Notes under the pieces: generated by a model | Seen by the model: the letters and a program-made list of their open reading frames with translations, nothing else | Databases searched by the model: none | Told to the model about the DNA's origin: nothing | Program-made: the position numbers and the translations under genes | Shown: positions 1-11,018 of the stretch, piece after piece | How positions within the stretch are numbered: position 1 is the first letter of the stretch | Layout: each line of letters begins with the position of its first letter | DNA from: Anoplolepis gracilipes | Taxonomy: Eukaryota; Arthropoda; Insecta; Hymenoptera; Formicidae | DNA length: 64,000 nt | Direction of reading: 5' to 3' | Assembly: GCF_047496725.1 (NCBI RefSeq) | Contig: NC_132971.1 | Location: 17,540,001-17,604,000 of the forward strand

Positions 1-3000
1 AGTATAATTTGATATCACATTTTGCTCAAATTTCTTATTATTAATTATTTAATTTATTTTTGTATGTGGATTACCCTAATTGTATTATATTTCCTGGCCT
101 AGACTGTGTGTTCTCGTAATTTATTAACTTCTAAATGATGTCTTCTGGGAAATTTGTCCAAGTAAATTTATCGGCTTCTCTAATAGAAGGTAGTAATTTA
201 TGGAAATTGATAAATCGATACATATCAAGAAAAAAAAGAATATGTATGACATTTTGCAATGCCATATTTATCAAAAAGCAATTATTATACGATGATATTA
301 TTCGTATTAGATAAATTCAAAGTCCAATAAATTTAAAATTTTCATCTTTTTATCATATTTAATTTATTAATAGTCTTAATTAACGGCTTTTATTACAATT
401 ACAGTTAAACTGAACTAAAATACAAATTAAAAGCAATTTAATTTTTAATATGAAAATTTGATAATCATTTTCGCATGTATGTTAATGCTACTCTTTCGAA
501 TATTATTAGATTGTTCGATGTTATATATGATAGGTTAATGAAGTATCGTTAATGCGGACGCTTATTAACGGTAAAATTTATTATTCATGATGCATTTATA
601 TGCAGATCTATAAATCATTCGTGCTCTATGGCTGTAGAATTGTTGGAAATACATTGTGGAAACACACAATTATGGTAAAAATAGGACTTATAATATTGTC
701 TCATATAATATGCATTGTGTGTAAATTAAGCTAATACTCGGTTTACACTTCCGCAGTATCACATTATATATTGTTTTACAGACTTTAGTCTTAATCTTCC
801 ATATACATGTAGCTGTAAGTGAGATTTCAATGGAATGCATGATGACACTAAGTAAGTCAAGAGAGTTTATACAAACAATAAATAGAATTAGAGCAATAAA
901 AAACGCACAAATTTAATTAATTAATTTGTTTGATTTGTAAAAATAGTTAAATTCTATTTAGTTAAATATATATATATATATATAGGTTTATGTATATACT
1001 TAGTTTAATATATATAAACTTTATAAAATTTAATTTACTTTTTGCATTATTCATTTCTCTTTTTATTTTTATTTTTTATTTTTATTTTTATTTTTTGAAT
1101 AGAACTGTTTCATAAACCCAGAGCATTTTTTTTTATATAAAGCATAACGTAATGAATAAAAATTAACGTATTTTTAATTTTCTGTATAAACTGTTTTTAT
1201 AAATATATTACAAATGTCGGATAAAAAACAACATCGTAGCTATTATTGATCTAAATACAATAGAATTAATAGTTTCTTGTTTGCTGTGACTGATTATCTT
1301 CGCGATAGCGTAGTGTTTTCTATAAGATGGAATAGAGCTATTGGCCAGGATTATTTAAAGATGCTTATCAAGAAATATCTAACAGTCGACGTAATAGAAC
1401 CGTCATCCGTGGTAGCAGCGCGAACATGATGTCAATGCGCGGAAACCGCACAAAAACCATACGGATTTCCGCGGGGGGTCGGGGGACAAGAGAGATTAAG
1501 GTAATCCCGCCTAACTGATGACGGTCGTTCCAAAGGCTTCAACAGATTAATTGGAAGATCGATCGACACTTCTTATCGTAAAAAGAAAGCATCGTAGTAA
1601 GGTTGACGAGTGTGCAATATAATGTTATTTTCTAAAGAATATATTGTAGAATAATCCTGCACAAATTATGAACTTACGCATGAGCTTCGTTTTGTGGCTT
1701 CCTGCTTTTTCTTTTCGCATTATCGAGTAACATGATAAAATAAATATTGCTATTATTACGCTCATACACTGCAATACACAATATTTATAGAATACAAAAC
1801 TGTGTTGTGAAACGGACTGACAGCTAGCTTGTCATTATCCTTGTCGAACAACAAGAATAACGGCATGATTAAATGAATGTCACTTGCATAAACTCGACGA
1901 TTTTACGTAACATACTTTTTTCAAGCTATCACTCTGCTTTTAATCATGTAAAGTGTTTTCTAAGATTATATAAGCATTGTACGTAAACAGCGTGTGTATG
2001 TATATCGCTCGATAATTGTCTTCTATAGAACCGAGAGGAAAACAAAGAAAGCAATTTACTTTTTCAAGCGGAATCATCATATTGTAAACTAATGATAGCA
2101 CTATGCCATTGTGGCAACGATATAAATGTCAAGAGAATGTGATTTATGGATAACAATATCACGTTACGAAACCATAAAAATATCATCAAAAACAAGACAA
2201 GGTAGATAAAACACACACGAAAGAGGTCCGTCATAATCCCTGTCGTCGCGACATAATTGATTTGTGTGCTAACTCATATGACTAATTTTACTTTCTATAT
2301 ATATATATATTATAGTTTCGTTGAACGTCATTAGATATAAAAGACTAATCTGTTAACAAAACATTCATGTAACAATATACATGTATAACATTTGTTACAT
2401 GTGATTTCAATTTTAATTAAATAATAATTATAATCTTTAACAATATTAAAATAACAAAATAGCTGAAATATATAAATAGTGCTATGTGTTAATAAATTTT
2501 TATATAATATATAATATATTTTCTTTCTGTAATTGAAAATTTTTTACATTAAATTAATCACATACAGATACACATATTTATCAATTTTTTACATCAGTTA
2601 ATTAAATTTTAATTTTTATCAAATTAAAACAATCAAACAAAGATAAAGAGAAATATTATTTAACGTAAATAAACACTGCGTCAAAATCAATCATTTTGCA
2701 ATCATTTCTGTATGTCCGTGTGACTTTTTATAATAATATAAATATTTAATTTTGCAATAATACAAATATTTAAATACCGTTATAATCTGTTTATTTTTAA
2801 TCGAAAACATAATATTTAAGAAAAGTAAACCAAATTATAAAATCGTATTGACATCGCTGTTACAGAGAAGAAGTGAAACGATAAAAGAGCATTTCATTTT
2901 TACGGTTAGTCATCAAATATTTACGGTAGTTTTGCATTTACCGTTTTGCCGCGGCAATTGTTTCTTCACGAGGTGACGTTCTTAAAATACGTCACTTCGT

Positions 3001-5537
3001 CGAGATCTTCCGTAGCTTGTAGCGTTCCAAACCTCGCTTAAATTATTCAAGGGAAAGAAAGAGGGGCTAATCCGAGGGCGTGAGAATCGCTGGGAGCACA
3101 CGACAGAAAAAAAAAGACGCAGTTGTTTCATCCAAAATCAGCTTAACTCGCTTCGTATCTTTGCATCTTTTTCCTGCATATTTTACACATGTAAATACGT
3201 TCCTTCCGTATCCGCGCAACGTCGTGTAACATCATGCGTGCTGCTTTCCTTCTTCCACCTTGTTCCGCAACGCGGTGATTATAAGAACTTTTACAACTAT
3301 CGGAGGGAGCTATGATTGTTCGATTTGCCCCGATCGCACATGCATCATTCTCAATATTGTTCAAAATATCAATAATAAAATACAGGAAAAGTTATATAAA
3401 TTGTGAAATTCTATAAGTATTTCTCGCGCACCAAAAATAACAAAGTTATAATGCATTAACTTTTTTGCAATAAATAAAAACGGTGAACTAAACAAAGCGC
3501 AATTATTAAAAACTTTTTAACAGGTTATTAATATAGTTTTACTTCTTTTTTTTTGCGCACACACACACATATACACGCGCGCGCGCGCGCTATAAACAAT
3601 TTGAAAATAGTTTTTCTGATAATAGTAGTACTATTTTGTATTTTATAATGAAAGAATTATTAGATGTAAAAAAAAGACAATTTCATAAAGTGGTCGTAAA
3701 GTAGATTATCTCTTAAACATGAAAAAATATCGAAAAATATAGACCAGCCAATTATCGTAACCTCGAACTATTTTAGTTTAGATCGTACAAATTATATACT
3801 GCTACATCACAGCGTAAAAACGTGGCCATGAAAAGGTAATGTCGAGATTTACGAGCTGATTCCTAGATTTATTGAGATAAAATGTCACAAGCGTGAGCGA
3901 AAAGGTAATCAACGTAGTTACAGCAACGGCCACGAAATAGAATGAAATGGCCGTCTGTCTACATTGTAGATTGCACAAGAGAATATACGATAATAGGAAA
4001 AATTAAATTTATACACAACTACAATAAAGTTTGTTAATGATAATATTTTCAACCGCCAATGACAATATTTGCTAATCGTTGATAAATAGATTGAAATATT
4101 GAAGAAGCATTTCGATTAAATCAAAGTCTAAAAATGATTCGAGCGAAGCTTGAAAGCTTATCTTATCTCTTCATTGCAGGAGAGTCGTAACGTGCGTTCG
4201 ATAAAATACGTATGTTAACTGTGATGTTGCGAAATGTGTGACGTAAATAGCATTCTGTTGATTTATCGTTTAACGTTGGTGGCGATGATAAACATATTAA
4301 TTATCATTACCTTCATTTTCCGAAAGATATATAATGGCAGACTATTTGAAATATGTCGCGGTTCAATAGCTCTCAAATAGGGACGGTTGAAGTTGATTAT
4401 CCACAATCTACCAATCCCCCGCGAGAATTGGAGCGCATATCCCGCAGAACGTGGCTAACATTTCATCCGACCTATTTTCCAATTTCCCAGCCACTTAAAA
4501 ATAAAGAGAATGCATTTAATCACGTGTTCCCTTGACATAAGAAAAAATGCCAAGGATTTTAAGCAACGACTGTTCGTAAAGTCTCCAATTACGGTGCTAT
4601 TAAAGACAACGCTTGATTCAACCGGCTCGATCAAATACGAGAAACGTATGTATATTACGCTTTTCTCACGCAATATCTAAACAGTTTAGTTTTTTTCGAA
4701 CGAATTTCCATTTAAAAAAGCTCAATCAGCGACATGTTGACGGTCCGATTTGAATTCGATTCGAGCGCCTAGTAATCTGCCATTGAAACTCTATCGATTT
4801 GCATATAGCTTTCTTTCTATCGTTCCGTAGTTGTATTCATTCCTTCGCTTCGCGCAATCTTACTTGCTTCTTTTGCTTTTCATTGTCAATCGTTCTTGCG
4901 TATCTCTTCCGTGAAACCGTTACATTGATAATGCATGTATAATTCGGTCTTCGTCATACAAATTTATTGCATTTTATTACACATAAATCATCTCGATGAG
5001 AGAATAAAACTTATAAAAACTATTATTATTATTTGCATATTATTTTTATGTTCTCATAAACATGCACTTTCATCGGATAGGATTTTATTGTCCTGTCTGT
5101 GATTTCAAATTATTCAGAGAGATGTTTATTAAAAAGCGCGGATATCTATCTTTTTATTTTTTTTATTTCTGTTTTCCATAAATGTAATCATAAATTTACA
5201 AATATAATTAATGTTTATTATAACTTTTATAAGATATCGCCTTTCCTGTGAAGATTCTGAAAGATGTCTAATATACACGAACATCTCTGTATTATGTATA
5301 ATTTTAATTTTGCTATATATAATTTGTTATTTTAATTATTTATTTTCAATTTCTATATTTTTTTATTCCTTTAGTTTTTTGTTCATGAATGAATTTAGAA
5401 GAGAAACGATGTACCTTGCCGCACACGGAAAACATAATTAAAGACCATAAATTTAGATTTCACTAAAATCTTTTACTTTTTATGATTAATATATCTGAAA
5501 AGGCAAAAAAGAAGATGATGCATTCAACGGCTTTATA

Positions 5538-5573
<36 letters not shown>

Positions 5574-7404
5574 GACTATAGTGGATGACTACAAATATAA
5601 CCGACATGAGAATTTATGGCTATCATTAAGAAGTAACGTCTATATTCGTATATATCTCGGTTAGTCGCGTTTGACTGTTAACAGAATTGATATGGTACGC
5701 GGTCTATAATTTAATTTCAAGTATTAGTTTTAGCAATGAATATCCTCTCCAAATAGGCTCAGGCACGAATCGTACATATACGCACGAAGTCGATATTTGA
5801 TACAATGTTTGTTGATGAATCATCGCGAGATCGACGTGTCGTGACATAAATATTCGGACAACTCCAAAGTAATTACGCACAATACGCTAAGCGCGATGCC
5901 AACTCGTCTGAAATATGCGATTGTGCTTTCGTCGGACCTTCTGTTAAATATTTAAATACCTGGAGCGGAAACGAGTCGCTTATTTCAAGACGAAAAGTTG
6001 TTTCGGAGCTGAGAGAATTTATAAGATTTCCGGATCCACTGTGAGCTCGCGTGACTGCTTCGCGCAATTCTATCTTTTGGTATGTGGCAGAGAAGAAGGA
6101 GGTGGATGTCGCGCGTTCCATAAATCCTTTATCGATTATAGCTTTGGGGACAAATATACTCGTGCTCGTTAACCTGTCCGAATAATGAAGTCCCTAGTAT
6201 GACAGGAAATAACACGGCCATTTGTCTGCGAGTAGCGCGCCGTAAGCGAAACACGCATACGACAGTAAAATGTGGCCTTTCTCGACATTGAAACTAAATG
6301 TCAATTTTATGCATGAGATGAGGAAAACATTTATCTTCGTGTTTCGCAGGTACTTTCCTCGAGTTCTATGCTAAATAAGATTGTATCATAAGAATATTTA
6401 CTTTACACAAAGAAAGAAATAATTAATATAGTTTTTATATTATATTATATATTTTATTTATAATAAAAAGATATTTAAACATAATTACGTATAAAACATA
6501 AAATAAACACTTATTAATTAACATGACATAAAAAGTTGTGTATCTACTAATATTATTATATTCTTATTATTATTATATTACTGTTAGACTATTATCATTC
6601 GTAAATCAAGAAGCGATATAATCGTAATGTGGAGTTGGTTTTAAATAATATGATCTACAAAACATTTTGCCAAATGAAAAAAATTTTAAATATATTTTTG
6701 CTTATTGATGGAATAAATTGCTCGGGGTTGCTTTGAAAATTGTAACATATATGCCGGCTGGGAACATATGGCGTTCGTGGCTGGTTTACGAATGTTCGAA
6801 TCACAATCTGCAAAGAGTGAACGTATCGTAGGTTTATAGTGGTGGAAGAAAAACACGAATATCGAATACCGCTCGTGAATTAGAGAACTTGCGAGCTTCG
6901 TTCTTGCTGCAAATCCGATATAGATTTAGGACTGCATATCGTGCCTAAAATTACCAAGATTTTCCCATTGCTTGGAACGAGAAGCAATTTAGATTATAGA
7001 ATGTCTTGGCCGGGAAATAATACCGGGAAGTAATTTTTTATATCGCTAATCTATATTATTTGGCAATCTCTTTTCAAATATATATAAAAATATGTTATAC
7101 AATATATAAATTAAAGAAATATTAGAATTATATATAAATTAAAGAAAATATATACAATGTGTATGTGTTTTGTTTAAAAAATAATATACTGTTCCGAATA
7201 ATAAAAAACATAAAGATTAAGAAATAAGAAGAAATATGTATGACTTTATTTATTTAATTTATTATTATTATTTAAACACAATTGAAGAACTCTCAATAAA
7301 AACTCTAAATAGACATATATGTGTTTCATATTACGTATACATCAATTATTATTTATTAATTACCTTTTATAAAATAAATAATTTAGTTAATTTCAGTAGT
7401 ATTT
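1..7404. other. AT-rich non-coding region upstream of the dpr19-like coding exons
   Basis: No convincing coding exon was found on either strand. 5' UTR exons of the dpr19-like gene may be here or beyond the left edge. Moderately CpG-rich patches occur at about 1380-1570, 2930-3330, 5870-6260 and 6750-6950. A small hairpin with 12-bp arms (GAGGTGACGT / ACGTCACTTC) lies at about 2968-3001. Short (TA)n runs occur at about 963-985, 2298-2311 and 5540-5571, and a CA/CG alternating run at about 3556-3591. Confidence 0.5.
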
Positions 7405-7467
7405 TTGGAAAACAGGACAGATAAATTTGTCAGTAAGTAATAAAAAAATAATTTGATTAAATTATTA
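7405..7467. repeat. Partial direct copy of the right end of the 7765-8220 foldback element
   Basis: About 60 bp here (CAGGACAGATAAATTTGTCA and the following A-rich AATTTGATTAAAT) closely match 8188-8250, in the same orientation and with a few substitutions. It looks like a fragment of another copy of the same foldback family, or a duplication made when that element was rearranged. Confidence 0.6.
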
Positions 7468-7606
7468 TCATAATTATCATACAATCTTGTTAGCCGCTAT
7501 TTTGCGATTTCAGACTTTATATTTGTTCATGACAAATCTTAAATACGAGTATCGATAGTGAATAATGGAACAAATAAAGAGCAACTATAACATAATAATA
7601 ATATAC

Positions 7607-7610
<4 letters not shown>

Positions 7611-7658
<48 letters not shown>

Positions 7659-7672
7659 ATATATATATATAT
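7611..7672. repeat. (TA)n microsatellite
   Basis: About 60 bp of alternating TA with a short GTGTGT interruption near 7652-7658. Confidence 0.95.
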
Positions 7673-7764
7673 GATTAAATATAATTATACATTTTTGCAT
7701 ACAATTAGATCAAATTTTTAAATAGATCTATTTTTGAAAAAACTAAAATATATTTTTATATATA

Positions 7765-8220
7765 TTGACAAATTTATCTGTCCTGTTTTTCAAAAATCAG
7801 TTTAATATATTTCAATCTCCTATATGAAGATTGTATCAGAAATTAAAATGATACTTTTATCATTTTAATATCTGATATAATCTTCATACAGGAGATTCAA
7901 ATATATTAAATCGAGGGGTTGATCACTAACAGTTATAATGTACAAAAATTACCCTTTGATATTGATTACCCTTAAATTATACCTCAGATTACTTAAGATT
8001 ACCTAATAGTATCTCAAATTAAAAATAAATTTTGAAAAAGAAATTTTACTTTAAATTATTTTAACGCTAAAGATTATTTAGATTTACCAAAAATAACCTT
8101 GGATTAGCCAAAATTTTGCTGGGATTGTTGAATTACCTAGCCCTTGTACAAAAATTACCTCAGTGACCAACCCCTCGTATTAAACTGATTTTTGAAAAAC
8201 AGGATAGATAAATTTGTCAA
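7765..8220. mobile_element. Foldback (MITE-like) element interrupted by a second element
   Basis: The left arm begins TTGACAAATTTATCTGTCC at 7765 and its reverse complement ends at 8220. With the insertion 7911-8177 removed, the arms pair over about 85-90 bp each, with few mismatches and almost no loop (centre near 7855). It has no coding capacity. A TA on each side could be a target duplication, but in this sequence that is weak evidence. It is non-autonomous; the superfamily is not recognised. Confidence 0.75.
7911..8177. mobile_element. Nested 267-bp MITE with CGAGGGGTTG termini and 7-bp target duplication
   Basis: The element starts T-CGAGGGGTTGATCACTA and ends CAGTGACCAACCCCTCG, giving terminal inverted repeats of about 17 bp with 2 mismatches. 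TATTAAA flanks both sides (7904-7910 and 8178-8184), a clear 7-bp target-site duplication. It sits inside the right arm of the 7765-8220 foldback; removing it and one TATTAAA restores that arm. The interior is AT-rich and non-coding. Superfamily not assigned; TSDs of 7-8 bp occur in hAT and some P or Merlin-like groups. Confidence 0.82.
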
Positions 8221-8324
8221 TAAGTAGTTAAAAAATAATTTGATTAAATAACCTCAAAAAATCCCGTGAAAGAAACGTATGATATCATTTTGCTATTTAT
8301 AAGGATTATAATAGAGATTATTTA

Positions 8325-8628
8325 TATAATTTTTTGTCCTGATAAAACAAATATTCTGGTAAAAATACTATTTTGCACCAGAAAAGATCTCTGTGCACTA
8401 ATACAGTTTTGTATTATTAAATAAACTAAATTTAATTAATAATTTAATAATTAATATTGACGTGAATCATAACCAACATTTTAATTGATCATATATATTT
8501 TAGTTTATAGATCATATATAAATTTAGTTTATTTAATAATACAAAACTGTATTAATGCACAGAGATCTTTTCTGGTGCAAAATAGTATTTTTACCAGAAT
8601 ATTTGTTTTATCAGGACAAAAAATTATA
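8325..8628. mobile_element. Long near-perfect inverted repeat (109-bp arms, about 85-bp loop)
   Basis: The arm 8325-8433 contains CAGAAAAGATCTCTGTGCAC and its reverse complement is 8519-8628. I saw one clear mismatch (C/T near 8398). The loop (8434-8518) is AT-rich and non-coding. It is a typical foldback MITE; the near-identity of the arms suggests recent insertion or gene conversion. Confidence 0.85.
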
Positions 8629-8650
8629 TATATATATATATATATATAAA

Positions 8651-8938
8651 ACATCGATTGTATAGTTTGAATACCATGAAATAAAAACTAAAAATTGCCA
8701 TCTAAATTTTACTAAAAAAACGGCTAGTGATTCTTACTGTTATTGACTCTTGTTGAATCAAACACTTTTTGTAATATATATGTCATAGGCAAATGGTTAT
8801 TTTAGGAAAATAGCTTTTGACTAGGCAAATGCTATCTGGTGTACGTACTAAAAAGTACATTTTGGAAAAAAACGCTTAGATTCCCATCTGGCAATTTTTA
8901 GTTTCTATTTCATGGTATTTAAGCTATGCAATCGATGT
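8651..8938. mobile_element. Foldback element with 50-bp terminal inverted repeats
   Basis: The left arm, ACATCGATTGTATAGTTTGA onward at 8651-8700, pairs with 8891-8938 (ending CTATGCAATCGATGT) with about five mismatches. The interior of about 190 bp is non-coding. It directly follows the 8325-8628 element across a short (TA)n run. Confidence 0.75.
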
Positions 8939-9900
8939 TATATTTATATTTTGACAAACAACTTTGTGTGTTTTCGTTTATGTACGAAGATTCCCGCATG
9001 GCAATTATGTGAAGTATACGAAAGATACTTCGGAATGTTTCTGCCTCGACGATCCCAGGAGATCACGGCGAAGCGCGGTACGAATAATATTCTGGCCGAA
9101 TATTTATTAGACTGACAGGATCCAGCGATATCTGGGCGAAATATTATCACGCTCGTTCGACCATTGTTTCGTCTCGGGAATTCATCGAATACTTTCGATG
9201 TTTTCCCCGACGAAACTCACTGGTATATCTCTCGCGTGATCGCGAATTTCCATTTTGGAGAGCCTTTTCGTTTATATCTGTTTCTTCATTGATTCCCAGT
9301 ATGTTCAATGTTCCTTCAATGCTTTTTTCCGCCAGACATACTTTCCATCGTGCAAACTCTTTCTATTAACTTTTTTATCTTTATTTTTATTTGGTTCGTT
9401 TCAACCTCCTTAAACGCTTGACTCTAACGGCGTTTCACAGTTCATTTATTACATTTTATATTTTTGTATTTTTATATAACGAAACATTTTTTTATGTATT
9501 TTTTATATTACAAAACTGTAACTATTAAGTTATTTTTTCAAGTTATTTTTTAGTGAGGCTAATATATTTTTATTTATATTATAGTTCCATTTTTACATGT
9601 ATTACTTTTGGATTTTTTAAATTTTACAACTTTTAATTTCTTATCTTAAACTGTTAAGAAATCCTTTTCCTTTAATACTTCAAAATTTTTCAAAATTTTT
9701 ATTGTTTATTTCAATTTAATTTATTTTTTTAAACGTACATATTTAATCTTTTAGGTTTAGTTAATTTTTAATTTCTTATTTATTTTCATTCTTTATAATA
9801 TTTATATATATATTAGCTATGTATAAAATTTATTTTTATATTTAATATTTATGTGTACCTACAATTTTTTGTATAAAAGAAAAAAATAAAATGTTATTAC
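8939..9900. other. Non-coding AT-rich spacer
   Basis: A mildly CpG-rich patch at about 8990-9330 is followed by very AT-rich sequence. The overlapping short ORFs on opposite strands at 8912-9150 show no family features. No gene was recognised. Confidence 0.5.
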
Positions 9901-9953
9901 AAGAAAATGCATATAAGACAAAGGTTAAAGATGAATAGGAATCTGAACTAAAT

Positions 9954-9997
<44 letters not shown>

Positions 9998-10086
9998 ATT
10001 TAGTTCAGATTCCTATTCATCTTTAACCTTTGTCTTATATGCATTTTCTTATATATATAAATCCTTATATATATATATATATAAGG

Positions 10087-10130
<44 letters not shown>
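9901..10130. repeat. Perfect palindrome with (TA)n centre, plus secondary (TA)n palindrome
   Basis: Bases 9901-9960 (AAGAAAATGCATATAAGACA onward) are the exact reverse complement of about 9991-10050, separated only by a (TA)n run. A second shorter palindrome built on ATAAATCCTTATA repeats follows at about 10056-10095, and then (TA)n to 10132. The intact sequence would form a cruciform or a long RNA hairpin. Confidence 0.85.
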
Positions 10131-10134
<4 letters not shown>

Positions 10135-10770
10135 TACAATTTAATAAAAATGCTACATCAGTGTGCTAAGGAGTGTTAAGAAAAACTTGCACGTATCTCG
10201 CAAAAAATCTAGTACTTTTTATTGGACGAAACTAGTTAATACCACGCTAGGGGCACCTTGCGCGTAGTTTTGGAACATGCTACAGTTACTTTCTCTCTCT
10301 CTTCTTTTTGGCCTTAATTTCTTTCACGCATATAGCCTCGCAGATTATAGGTAGAAGTGTCAAGAAAAAAGAGAATTTATAAAAAATAGGAAGATAAAAT
10401 ATATTTTATGTTAAAATAAAGACAATTAGAAAAAGACAAAGAAAATAGAACTTTTGCCGAAAGTTATCTCTGGCAGCAATATACGAATAAGCACAAAGAG
10501 CAAAAGTAAATCAATTATATTTTACTGCAATATAGTTCAGAAAATGTTTTAGGATTTGATTATCGCTATTCTTTAATTAAAATACCTATTTCTTTGAAAT
10601 TATTGAAAGTTACATATATGTAACATAATAACACTATATGTAACGCTTTAACAAATCGAATATTTTGAATCTAAGAAAATTCAAACAATGTACTTTTCTG
10701 CATTGTTCGCATTTTTGCAATAGACCGTTTTCTAGTTCATTAATGTATTAAAAAAATTATATGTAAAAAT
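10131..10770. other. Non-coding sequence before the first coding exon
   Basis: AT-rich apart from a patch at about 10180-10350 with a CT run (10291-10300). No gene seen. A 5' UTR exon of the dpr19-like gene could lie here but nothing marks it. Confidence 0.4.
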
Positions 10771-10771
10771 A

Positions 10772-10877
10772 ATTAATTATGATTGTAAAGAAAATAATTA
10801 ATATAGTAAAGTAATTAATTATGATTGTAAAGAAAATAATTAATATAGTAAAGTAATTAATTATGATTGTAAAGAAA
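10772..10877. repeat. 42-bp tandem repeat, about 2.5 copies
   Basis: The unit begins ATTAATTATGATTGTAAAGA and recurs at 10772, 10814 and 10856 at exactly 42-bp spacing with near-identity. The third copy breaks off near 10877, some 30 bp before the exon-1 acceptor, so the array probably lies over or next to the branch-point region. Confidence 0.9.
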
Positions 10878-10908
10878 AGTGAATGTTAAACTTTCGTATT
10901 TTTTTCAG

Positions 10909-11018
10909 ATATTTTGAAAGAGATGTATATCTGAAGAGAAAAGACTCCATACTAATCATCATGAGGATGCTCTGGATCGTGGTGGGCATTCTATTCAAAA
11001 TTCATTTGTACTTTACAG
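10909..11018 (+). CDS. dpr19: dpr19-like exon 1: 5' UTR part and signal peptide (coding from 10961)
   Basis: A pyrimidine-rich tract and CAG end at 10908, so this is an internal exon and non-coding 5' exons must lie further upstream. The ATG at 10961 opens MRMLWIVVGILFKIHLYFT, a typical signal peptide. The donor is ACAG|GTGAGT at 11019, leaving phase 1. The next exon supplies TA to complete a Val codon. The ATG at 10967 is in frame but two codons later. A 42-bp tandem repeat ends about 30 bp before the acceptor. Confidence 0.8.

Noticed and set aside
10772..10877. Regularly spaced repeats resembling a CRISPR-type array
   Set aside because: Units are contiguous with no variable spacers, and the DNA is eukaryotic.
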